Positions 1 through 9,669 of a stretch of DNA of 64,000 nt are shown in pieces. The stretch covers positions 28,636,708 through 28,700,707 of the forward strand of contig OY482848.1 in NCBI GenBank assembly GCA_960531495.1, given 5' to 3'. Source of the DNA: Zeus faber (lineage: Eukaryota > Chordata > Actinopteri > Zeiformes > Zeidae). Under the pieces are notes generated by a model that saw only the letters and a program-made list of their open reading frames with translations, did not search any database and had not been told where the DNA came from. The first letter of the stretch is position 1, and every line of letters begins with the position of its first letter. A program made the position numbers and the translations under genes.

Positions 1-60
1 AAAACTTATTTTTTCCTATAATTTTAAGACAATTTTACAAAATAAATGCATGTCATCTGC

Positions 61-200
61 TCACATATCCAGAATACATTCATAGAGAAATTGAGGTTCA
101 TCACATTGAACTATGGGGTCGTGATCCCACGTGGGGGTCACTTGATATGCATAGGGGTCGTAGGACATTTTCCAAGACTTAAACATGGATGTTTGATATA
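61..200 (-). repeat. hAT/Charlie-like repeat fragment, copy 1
   Basis: The minus strand of this segment contains GATCACGACCCCATAGTT and, 5' of it, CATATCAAGTGACCCCCACG. A diverged copy lies on the plus strand at about 4525-4600. The layout (CCTATGCATATCAAG then a GACCCCA stretch) resembles internal parts of fish Charlie-type hAT repeats, which is inference. No terminal repeat is visible. Confidence 0.45.
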
Positions 201-227
201 TTTTTTGTAAAAACATTTGAAATATAT

Positions 228-380
<153 letters not shown>

Positions 381-946
381 ACAATTGTTCAGTATACGTG
401 TCTAGACTAAACAGGGACGGTCAGAGCCATACATGGCTTGAATAACAAGCAGATCTTACTGTTTAAGAAAAAAAGGTGAAGAGAGAGAGAGAGAGGGACG
501 GCCCCAGAGGGAAGTGAAAGCTTTAAACAATAAGCTAAAACAGGATTGAAAAAAGGCAGAAGCTCTAAATACCATAGAAGAGCTGGGACACAGGCTATAG
601 ACATTGCTCCTGTACACCTCTTTACACTTGTTAATACGATTAATGCAATCATATAATGGTGTTAGAGACAGTATGAAAGTGTGTGTTGCAGATGGGTAGT
701 GAGTACAGGTGTGTGTGTGGTTTACAGATGGAAAACCTGATTCCCTAGATGGAATATCTAGGGAACCAGGGGTTCTGCCAGGTACTCCGGCCTGTCTGTA
801 GGTGTGTGTTTGTGTATGCGTTTTTACACCCAACTTTGAGTGCAAGTATGTTTGAATAGGCATGGATTATGTACTTGTATGCACGCCCGAATGCGTGTGT
901 CTTCGTGTTTCTGTGGTTGTATGGCTGTGAGCATGGAAATTTACAC

Positions 947-950
<4 letters not shown>

Positions 951-985
<35 letters not shown>
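951..985. repeat. (GT)17 microsatellite
   Basis: A pure GT run followed by CACGCGCGC, an alternating purine-pyrimidine junction. Confidence 0.97.
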
Positions 986-986
<1 letters not shown>

Positions 987-1157
987 ACGCGCGCGAACGT
1001 GTGAGGCAGTCCGAGTGGGTTTTGCACATCTCTGAATGCATGTGTGTAATTTTATAAATGCATCTGTGTGTGCTGGACAACAAATCGGACAATGGCTATA
1101 ATGACTAGGCCCTCAAAAACCTGAGCACTTCCAGTAAGTGGTTCTGTGTAAGTGAGA

Positions 1158-1161
<4 letters not shown>

Positions 1162-1236
<75 letters not shown>
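1162..1236. repeat. (GT)n followed by (TGCG)n
   Basis: A GT array to 1218 changes into about four TGCG units. The whole tract alternates purine and pyrimidine and includes CpG steps. Confidence 0.96.
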
Positions 1237-3308
1237 GAGTGTATGGGGAGTAGACGGGTAGACAGAAGAGTAACATGATGACCCGTGCGCTGCCATAGAT
1301 CATATGGACCTGTCCACTTCCTGTGGTTAGGATACAGTATAATTTCAGCTGTGCAGTAAGTGGCGGGCCTGGGATCTGTCTGGAGACATTCTACTGTCTC
1401 TGTCTGGAGAGCCCGGGCTGCTTCAGAGGCAGAATTGATCAAAATGTCTTCCCCATTTCTGGTTTTATGATGTTATGGTGATTTTTATTGAGAATAACTT
1501 TATACAGCAAATTGGATAGTGTGACAACCTTACCCAAGAGCTTAAATGAACAGATTAGAGGACAAATCTAACCTCCCCCAAGTCTTTGGTCTCTGCCTTC
1601 ACACCTTAATACACCGTGACATGCAAGTGGTCATTCAGTGTCCCACAAATGTTTTTTTTAGACAGATATCATCTTCCATTTCTTTTTTTTGTTTGTTTTC
1701 TTAATAAAGAAGAAAATTAAGCAATAAACCTAATTCATCTTCCTTTGTCAGCATTCGTTGAGTTGTACAGTAAGCAACCCCAACTCTCACATTCAAGGCC
1801 ACCACCATTCCTTTTTTGGGGGCATTTTGAAACTACTTAATGTCCCTGCTGCAATGCATGGATTCTTTGGTGACCATCCTAGGTTTTTTTGACGCTGGAT
1901 TTTAGCATTAAAAGGTTCAAAATTTAAAGATCTTGTTGAAAAAATACTGTGCCACCCATGTGAATTGTTCTGCGTCTGCGCGGCAGAGCAGCCACAGATT
2001 TTTGGGCAAAGCTCTGTTGGACAAGTCCACCAGCTAGGTTGAAAAACCCTCCAACTCAACACTTTCATTTAAATAGTAACTATGATCACTTTTGTTCTCT
2101 TTCGTTGACGCAAGTTTGTGACCTTGTGTTAGTGAGAGTGTTGGTTGCCTTGCCATCACTGGTTGCCAAGGTCTCCTCATAAGTGGGAAAGCAGGTTGTT
2201 AAATTGGAGGTGACCTGGAATTAAACTTGACAGTCTGCAGCAGTGCAGTATGATGTTCGATGGAAGAGTAAGAACGGCACCTTCTCTGTGGTAGTGGTAG
2301 GATTAGTACCAAGACTAATCTGGCAGTGGTGCCCATGTTGTGGTTTTTCGGGGGAACAGAGGATGTACCCTTTTTTTTAAGTAGACCAAAATGACATTGA
2401 GAAGTAAGCACACACCCACAAAGTGGAACCCATTCAGTGGCCTAATGTAAGGAAATTACAGAAGGGGATTTAGTACAAGGTTCTAGATTTTCATTTAGGA
2501 GGCTTTGAAAGGAAAATGCCAGAAATTGTTGGCCTCAGTTAACGCACCCGCCGTAGCAAAAATAATGACTACAAGACAATTATTCCAAGGCAGAAAAAGT
2601 GCCAGTAGGACCAAGTTAAATGGCTGAATGAAAAGAAATGATAAGCCAGAAAGATTCTGTGAGTGTGTGTACCACTGGCAATGCTCCATAGTCGCACACG
2701 TTTTCTTCTCCCTTCTCATCCTCTTTTGCATCGACTTGAAAAGAGCTGCTCAAGGATCAAACGGTCAAATCCCAGATTTCCCCCCAAAGCAGCCTTTTTT
2801 GTTCCTTTCTGCATCTTTTTCCATGCTAACATGATATGTCATCTGGACAGCAATTCCAAACAAACAATGATTTGCTTTTCCCTTATATAAACAGGGTAAG
2901 TTCTACACTATTATCGGCTAACCCCAACATGGCCCTAACAGAGGAATTATGGGATGACAACAGGTCTTGTTTACTAAATCCCAGCTGTTTAGCAGGTGCC
3001 GTTTTCAATCTCCATTGCACAAAGGAGTTTCCTGTGTAAACTCATAAGTTGTATAGTCAACAGTTTTTCTATAACAAAAATATTTCCACTCCTTCTATCT
3101 TAAGTATATCTTTTACATATGTGTACTTTTTATATATTCATTTCTACGTAGGCTCATTTATTGGAGGTTTGTTTGGAGGTGGGTCATGATGAATTTGAAT
3201 TTGATGAATTGAATGTTGTATGTACTTAATTTGGAAAGACTGACTGACCAGGATGACTGATTCACATTGCAATGAATCACAGTGCCACACATTTTATCCT
3301 AAAATTGA

Positions 3309-3400
3309 AGATTCAAGATTCAAGATTCAAGATTTTTATTTGTCACATACATATACATACTTCCATACATATATGCAGTGAAATGTAATAGCTAGTCAAA
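3309..3400 (-). repeat. Retroelement 3' tail fragment with (TTGAATC)n
   Basis: The plus strand shows AAGATTCAAGATTCAAGATT leading into TTTTTATTTGTCACATACAT. Read on the minus strand this is a short AATAAAAA-bearing 3' end followed by a heptamer tail, the usual look of a truncated fish LINE or SINE 3' end. The parent family is not certain. Confidence 0.5.
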
Positions 3401-3914
3401 GGCTCACGGAATATCAACACTTCACAATGATAGTAGCTAATAGTGATGTCCCAGCCGACTCTTGTCTCAATCACATTCCTAAAGAAGAATCCACTCGGAT
3501 GTTAAAGCTCCTTAAAGCAGATGAATGGCTGGCCGAACTGCGGCAAAGAGCTTGGTGGTGACGGTACGGCGACACTGACACATTCAGTAACTGTCTAGCT
3601 AGCTTGCTAAGCAGGGGCTTACCGCTAGAGCCAGATAAAACAGAGGCTGGGGTGGGGTGGCGGGGTTCACCTTGGTTCCTGGACATGAAGAGGAGGTCTG
3701 TTGTTGGAGACACTGTGTCTAGTCCCCACAACATCTGTCTCAATGTCTGTCTGTCTTGGCTGAATGCAGGATGTAGCTCTGTGTGTGTGTGCATAAAAAT
3801 GTATGTGCGCTTCTTTGCGTACGCGTCTTTTTGGATGCGGCCATGCACGTATATTTGTATGTGCATGTTGCCATAACTTACACTCGGGCAGGATTCCCAG
3901 ATGCCAGTTTTTTG

Positions 3915-4052
<138 letters not shown>

Positions 4053-4263
4053 ATATTGAGAAGGCAGGGGGGCGAGGGAGAAAGAGTAGAGAATGCAGTG
4101 TATTTTTTTGAGATAAGACAGAGAGAGAGAGAGAGAGTAGAGTCGCGTTAATTGTTGAGACTACATTGCAATATGACAAAGACTTCACCATGCGCCAACA
4201 ATGAAGGATGATGGTAATATGGCATTTTCCTGGTGCTGTAGGAGCCTGGGGAGTGGTACTTAC

Positions 4264-4397
4264 AGCCAGTGTCTTTCAGTCTGTTGATGGCGTTTGAGAG
4301 CAGGCGAACACAGCCCAGAAAGCCTGCACCCTGCTTCTTATGGATCTTCTTGTGGTTCCACACACTGATGGTAATGGAGTCCGACTTGCCAATGTAC
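4264..4397 (-). CDS. smurf2: smurf2 coding exon 4 (C2 domain, C-terminal half)
   Basis: This 134-bp exon encodes 44 complete codons plus one split base at each end, beginning YIGKSDSITISVWNHKKIHK and ending LLSNAINRLKDTG. That is the second half of the C2 domain of Smurf-type HECT E3 ubiquitin ligases. The C2 domain binds phospholipid membranes and, in Smurf2, also holds the HECT domain in an autoinhibited state; the enzyme ubiquitinates SMADs and TGF-beta receptors. On the minus strand the acceptor is CCCGCAG and the donor is GTAAGT. The leading G completes the Leu codon begun in the exon at 14764-14872, and the trailing T opens the expected Tyr codon. The residues YIGKSDS and NAINRLK fit my recollection of Smurf2 rather than Smurf1 (YVGKTDS, NAISRLK). 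The length is not a multiple of three, so skipping would shift the frame. The family call is very secure; the paralog call is strong. Confidence 0.95.
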
Positions 4398-4425
4398 CTG
4401 CGGGAGAGGGTTAGGGTTAGAGAGA
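4398..4425 (-). promoter_or_regulatory. Branch-point and polypyrimidine region of smurf2 exon 4
   Basis: On the minus strand the 25 bases before exon 4 read as two overlapping CTAACCC units followed by CTCTCCCGCAG. Each unit contains a consensus-like CTAAC branch point about 15-21 bases from the AG, and the tract is almost entirely pyrimidine. The same bases on the plus strand are two TTAGGG-type telomeric units. Confidence 0.6.
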
Positions 4426-4524
4426 ACGTAGCGTTTAGATATCATTTCATTATATACATGAAATAAAACATATAACAATAACATTTAAATAAAAATATAT
4501 CAAATATCAATTCATGGGTATCTG

Positions 4525-4610
4525 AGATGTCCCGTCACCCCATATGCTTATCAAGAGATCACATGTGGGGTCACGACCCCATGGTTGAGTATGTCAAGAA
4601 GGAAGATAGC
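4525..4610 (+). repeat. hAT/Charlie-like repeat fragment, copy 2
   Basis: This segment matches the minus strand of 61-200 over about 75 bases (GTCCCGTCACCCCATATGCT, then GGGGTCACGACCCCATGGTT). It lies just upstream of smurf2 exon 4 on the transcript. The two copies are in opposite orientation and flank exon 4. Confidence 0.45.
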
Positions 4611-5262
4611 TTAGTTTGTGATTTGTGGAAGGGAATAGAAATGTTGATTAATCAGTGTTTAAAATGGACTTTGAACCTGAATGCTCCAACAGACGGAGCC
4701 TGCAGCATAGAGGTAGAGCATATGACAATTTGATACTTTACGTTGTTCAACAACAGCCACAAAATAATATATTCCGACTGGGAATATATCTCACATTTAA
4801 TCATCAACGAGTTTGTGGGTGGGCCTAAAAATAAGCGGTCTAGTATGAATACAAATAAGCCAAAAGTAACACAGAATTATTTCAGTTCTGGTGAAAATTG
4901 AATGAAAATAAAATAACAATAGACACAACAGAAACAAGACTGCTTGGCTGAGTCAACAGTGGTGTTTGCATAACTACCTGCTGTCTGTCTAGGCGACTGC
5001 TTTACCACATCCCTAGTCTGACGGTTTCTGAGAATGAGAAAGGTTCCAGGAGTTGGTGTGTGACAAAAGTAGAAGTAGGGAAATGTCTGACAGTACCAAC
5101 AACTCCGCAAACGCAAACCGCAAAAAACTATACCAACTGATATACTTCTCTTCTCGACTCCCAGAAACACACACCAGCACATCTGCGGTGTAGACTTGCA
5201 GACGGCCTAATGTGGCAGATTAACTCAGTGTAAAAGTAGCTGACTGTTTGTGTGTGTTCCTA

Positions 5263-5263
5263 T

Positions 5264-5295
<32 letters not shown>

Positions 5296-5306
5296 ACGCA
5301 AGTACA

Positions 5307-5385
<79 letters not shown>
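5263..5385. repeat. (GT)11-(GC)n-(GT)38 compound microsatellite
   Basis: GT at 5263-5284, then CGCGCGCG to about 5292, then a second GT array at 5309-5385. In the smurf2 transcript these read (AC)n and lie about 0.9 kb upstream of exon 4. Confidence 0.97.
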
Positions 5386-5388
<3 letters not shown>

Positions 5389-6489
5389 TGTGCTTGTGTG
5401 AGTTTGGCAGACACGAGTCTCGTTGTGGTTAAAGAGCAGTGGAAGTTGTGGAGATCTCCTGCTCTGCTACAGTTTGACACCCAGACAGCTGGATTTGCAC
5501 ACAAGATAAGAATATTTTCTAAAATGAAAGTCTTCAAAATCGACTACTGGATGGAACTGGCTGAAGATCTGTGCTGGCTATTTACATTATGAACTGAAAA
5601 ACACTCCGCCGGCTTTGCATTATGTTCTCTTATCATCAAAGACACAGTAAAAATGGAGAGAGGGATTATCTCAGTGAAGTACAAGGTTGCCAACCTTTTC
5701 TTTAAATAAAGATAGATTTCAGGGCTCTGGGTTCCAGTGGTATTGTTTTGGCTACCCAGCAAAGCAAGTTTATTAAAGAATCAATCACTTAGGAGAATGG
5801 TCAATACAACATCATGATCCATATTCAATGGCACAGGCCAGTTAAACAATATTCAATATTTACTGGCCTGTGGGCAACAAGAACATATGGAATTTATTGA
5901 GTTCATATAGTCAGGAGATTTGTCTTGTTTATACATAGTTTGGGGATCATTTCAAACTTGAAATACACTGAAACCTACTTTCCATCTTCCTATCCAATGA
6001 AGGTATGTTTGTAAAGAGATTCTTTTTCATAAATAAGGGTTATTTTAAGACCAGAGGAGTATAGTTAGCAGCAAGAAAAATATATCAAGCCAGCTAGATT
6101 CTGTTGAATTTAACAAGTAGTGCCATACACCACTGTATTTGTGTGTGCTTTGTGTGTGCGTATAAATTCAGAAGCTCATGTTAAAGAATCGAACTAAAGT
6201 GATGTAATGTAAAAAATATCAGACCAAAACTCCAGCTTTCATATCCATGTAAGATATAGTTTTATGTTATCTCTTATCTGCTCATACATTTTTTTTATAG
6301 ACAGAGATAATGGTTAAAATATGATATAATTTGTCTGTTCTTACCAGCGATTTTAACTCTACTACATTTCTAACAAAGTTGCATTACTTAAGTTTCAAAA
6401 AGGGATTTAAGTTTATATATCAAAAGCAAGCCAAAGCAAGAGAGCTGATCGACTGAACCAGTTAGATTGCATAGTCCCATGCTATAAGG

Positions 6490-6553
6490 TCTGTAGCAGA
6501 ACACTGGATAACTGCTTTTACGATACTTTTACTAATTTAAGTAGATTTAAGAG
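6490..6553. repeat. Older repeat split by the pogo-like element (left part)
   Basis: The bases before the pogo-like element (TTTTACGATACTTTTACTAA, then TTAAGTAGA) and those after it (8232-8330) look like the two halves of a common fish repeat rich in ACTTTTAC and AAGTA motifs. This implies a nested insertion. Family assignment is tentative. Confidence 0.4.
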
Positions 6554-6569
6554 TACCGTATTTTCACGA

Positions 6570-6668
6570 CCATAAGGCGCACCGTACTAAAAGGCGCAGT
6601 CTCAGTTATGTGTGCCATTACTGTATTTAACACACACATAAGGCGCACCGGATTATAGGGCGCGGGTT
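6570..6668. promoter_or_regulatory. Subterminal GGCGCAC repeats, left end of pogo-like element
   Basis: The motif A(A/G)GGCGCA recurs at about 6575, 6591 and 6641, with a related AGGGCGCGGG at about 6657. A mirrored set is found at the right end. Such arrays are plausible transposase-binding sites. Confidence 0.55.
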
Positions 6669-6784
6669 TTATATACCGGTACATATCCTCTACTACGTTT
6701 AAATACCTCTACTGCGTATTTAAAAATAGAGCGGGAGCAAAACTGAGTATGTTTGTGCTTTATTCATGTATTTATTACAAAGTA

Positions 6785-8011
6785 TTAATCAAACCCATCG
6801 AAGTCATCATCCTCTGTTTCTGAATTAAACAGCTGCGCTAAATCAGACATGCCAGTTTCCCCTTCTTCGCTGTCAGAGTCACTTTCCGTGCCGTGCGGCT
6901 CCTCGGAAATGATGCCGGCTTTTGCGAAAGCTCGAACAACAGTGCCAGCAGACACGTTAGCCCAAGCATCTACAATCCATCCGCAAACTGTGGCGTAACT
7001 TGCCCGGCGCTGCCTTCCACTTTTCGTGAAACTGTGGTCTCCGTCGGTCATCCATCGCTCCCACGCCGCTCGCAGCCTTACTTTGAATGGCCGGTTCACA
7101 CCGATGTGGAGCGGTTGAAGTTCCTTTGTCAGACCTCCCGGAATAACAGCAAGCACAGCGTTCATTTGTTTCACCTTGTTTTTCACATCGGCTGTGAGAT
7201 GGGCACGCATGGAGTCACAGATTAACAGCGATGGTGATGCGTGGAAAAAAACCACCTGGTCTCCTTACATACACCTCCCTCAGCCACTCTTTCATCATCT
7301 CCTCATCCATCCAGACCTTTTCATTTGCCTTAATAACGACTCCAGCTGGAAAAGTCTCTTTAGGCAAAGTCTTTCTCTTAAAAATCACCATAGGCGGCAG
7401 TTTCTGTCCATTTGCGTGGCAGCCAAGCACAACAGTAAACGACGCCTTTTCATACCCCGTTGTGCGTATCGCTACCGTGCTGGTCCCCTTCTTCTCCACC
7501 GTGTGATTCACCGGGATGTCGAAAGTGAGCGGCACCTCGTCCATGTTGGTGATGTGGCTTGGCTGGATGCGTTTGTCGGCGATGTGTTTGCTGCAGTAGG
7601 AGTGGAAGCTCGCCAGCTTTTCATTATAATCCGCCGGACGTTGCTGCGCTACTGTAGTCCTGGTCCGGATGGAAAAATGGCACCGTTTCATAAAACGAAA
7701 GCACCACGACGGACCTCCTTGAAAATGTTCAATTTTCATTTCTTCCGCTAGCGTTACTGCTTTTAGTCGAACAGTGACCGTCGAAACGCTCGCCCCACTC
7801 GTTCTTTGCTCGATGATCCACCGCTCGAGTCTTTCCTCCAACTCGGGCCACCTCGCCTTATGTCCGCGGAAACTCAGCTGCGTCTTCTTCACCTGTCGGA
7901 GTTCGTTTTCCATCTTCCTCCACTTGCGAACCATCGATTCATTAATCTTGAATTCTCTCGCGGCTGCTCGATTTCCATGTTCCTCTGCGTAGCTGATAGC
8001 CTTCAGTTTAA
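6785..8011 (-). pseudogene. Pogo-like transposase (HTH plus DDE domain), frameshifted
   Basis: Read on the minus strand, an upstream open segment (KLKAISYAEEHGNRAAAREF, then KINESMVRKWRKMENELR) looks like a Brinker/CENP-B-type helix-turn-helix. It is followed by a second DNA-binding region (LEERLERWIIEQRTSGASVS) and a DDE catalytic core. Visible catalytic landmarks are the first Asp in NMDEVPLTFD (codon 7539-7541), the second in LICDSMRAHL (codon 7214-7216), and a His where the third Asp is expected, in ELQPLHIGVNRPF (codon 7106-7108). An acidic tail SDSDSEEGE...DDDFDGFD ends the protein. A run of seven A at 7244-7250 breaks the frame; one base fewer would join the two halves. A stop lies just before the visible N-terminus, so the start Met is lost. 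Family knowledge: pogo/Tigger transposases cut and paste at TA. This copy is inferred to be inactive. Confidence 0.9.
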
Positions 8012-8142
8012 GTTAAGTTGTTGTTAAGACAACAATGTTCTGCATAAAGCACATACCTGTTCTTTTATACACAATCCACGCCCACACTTCCCCCTTTAAC
8101 GTTCTCATGGTGGTCTCAACAACGTCCGCAGTAACAACACAC

Positions 8143-8215
8143 ATAGGGCGCACCGCACTATAGGGCGCGCCGCACATTTTGAGGAAAAAAAAAGACATTT
8201 ATATGCGCCTTATAG
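8143..8215. promoter_or_regulatory. Subterminal GGGCGC repeats, right end of pogo-like element
   Basis: TAGGGCGCACCGCACTATAG is followed by GGCGCGCCGCACATTTT and then TATGCGCCTTATAG. These mirror the motifs at the left end. Confidence 0.55.
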
Positions 8216-8339
8216 TCGCGAAAATACGGTAAGTACATGTATACCTTCACTTTTACGAGTCATTTTGCGTCAGAGTATTTATAGTTATACGCAAGTAAAA
8301 GGTCAGATTATTTCTTTCACCACTGTAGTTGGTGCACTT

Positions 8340-9430
8340 TACATTACCATGCAATTAAATATAATGAACTTGTCCTTATGGTTCTTCTCCATCGTCCAGC
8401 CCTACTTGTAATATTGGAACAACTGAGTGAACTTAGCATTGGACGGTTACAATCTGAGTCGCAGCTTTCTCCATGCTAAGGTGCCTCTGTGAGGACGCTG
8501 ACGTTTTATGGTCTTCCATGGCACAGGCGAGGTAAACACGGCAGCTCCAGGTGCTGGAGTGTGGTGCACCGTGGCGTCTCAGCGAGGGGAAGGAGAAGTG
8601 AGAGGAACGCAGACGAGCGTACACCGCCAATCCTCCGAGGCTCAGAGCACAGGTGAAATCAAAAGCAATTTCCTCACTCTGAACGACAGGAGCCAGAACA
8701 CACGAGCGCGCACACGTACACACGGAGTGTTGACAAAACCAAATGAAGGAGAGGTGTAACATCGCTGCGGTCTAAACATCCAAACAGACAGAGGCGGTTT
8801 TTTCCTGTCTCTTCTGAAAACAGAAAAACTAACCAAGCCTTTAAGGCAGCGGTGAGGTGACCAAAGCTAATAGGAAATCCCTTATTTGGGAAAAATACAG
8901 GCCATGTGCAAAACAAACAAGTTGCATCCTATAGTGTTGAGGACTCAAGGACAAAATGGCGTCAGAGGTTGGTCTGTTTGTCAGTCGCTTGACATCTCAG
9001 GGCTTTAGAAGTGTCGTTATGAGATGGAAAGGATGAGAGACGCTACTGTAGAATTTGGAACGTGTTACGGGTCGAAACATGAGGTCATTCTGTGAATGTA
9101 GTGATGTCATGAGAACACCTGGACCCAGGAGATGATGTAATAAGAATATCAAAATCTTTAACGGTTTAACAAAAAGAGCCCCTAAATGAGATGAGGTAAT
9201 GAGCGTGGGTGAGGGGTGTTACACCTGCTCTCCACCCAACTACTGAAAGAGGCTCGACTGTCTTAACTCCTACAACTGTCAGAAAATGGTCTTTAGAATG
9301 ACAAGGGGGCCAGGACCAGTCGATCCCAAAAAAAAGATAATTCTAATAATTTAAATAAAATACCTGCTGTAATGTATGACAAGGCTGGCTGACAACTAGA
9401 GCTCAAGTCATAGTAAGAGTGGGCTTTGTC
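8340..9430. other. Intronic stretch with nothing identified
   Basis: I see no coding exon, RNA gene or terminal repeat. Open frames on both strands here are short and lack family motifs. Confidence 0.6.
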
Positions 9431-9432
9431 GC

Positions 9433-9437
<5 letters not shown>

Positions 9438-9489
<52 letters not shown>
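9438..9489. repeat. (CA)26 microsatellite
   Basis: A pure CA run. A second array follows about 110 bases later. Confidence 0.97.
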
Positions 9490-9492
<3 letters not shown>

Positions 9493-9596
9493 GTGGAAGA
9501 GATTCATAAAACATAGATGTCAACACCCAGCCTGTTGTCAGACAGAAAACATTTAGCAACATTTATCACACGGTCGCAGACACAACGATTGCGTCA

Positions 9597-9614
9597 ACAC
9601 ACACACACACACAC

Positions 9615-9659
<45 letters not shown>
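9597..9659. repeat. (AC)n microsatellite with one G interruption
   Basis: An AC array with a single G at about 9619. It is close to the array at 9438-9489. Confidence 0.96.
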
Positions 9660-9661
<2 letters not shown>

Positions 9662-9669
9662 TCAGCGGT

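Larger units (their letters stand above)
6556..8229 (-). mobile_element. Pogo/Tigger-like DNA transposon, complete with TIRs and TA duplications
   Basis: The element is 1674 bp long. It begins CCGTATTTTCACGACCATAA and, on the other strand, CCGTATTTTCGCGACTATAA, so the terminal inverted repeats are about 26 bp with two mismatches. Both ends are flanked by TA (6554-6555 and 8230-8231), the target duplication of the Tc1/mariner/pogo superfamily. Several GGCGCAC/GGGCGC motifs lie just inside each end and may be transposase-binding sites. The interior carries one transposase gene on the minus strand with a frameshift. The low divergence of the termini and the nearly intact reading frame suggest a comparatively recent insertion into an older repeat. 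Confidence 0.92.
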
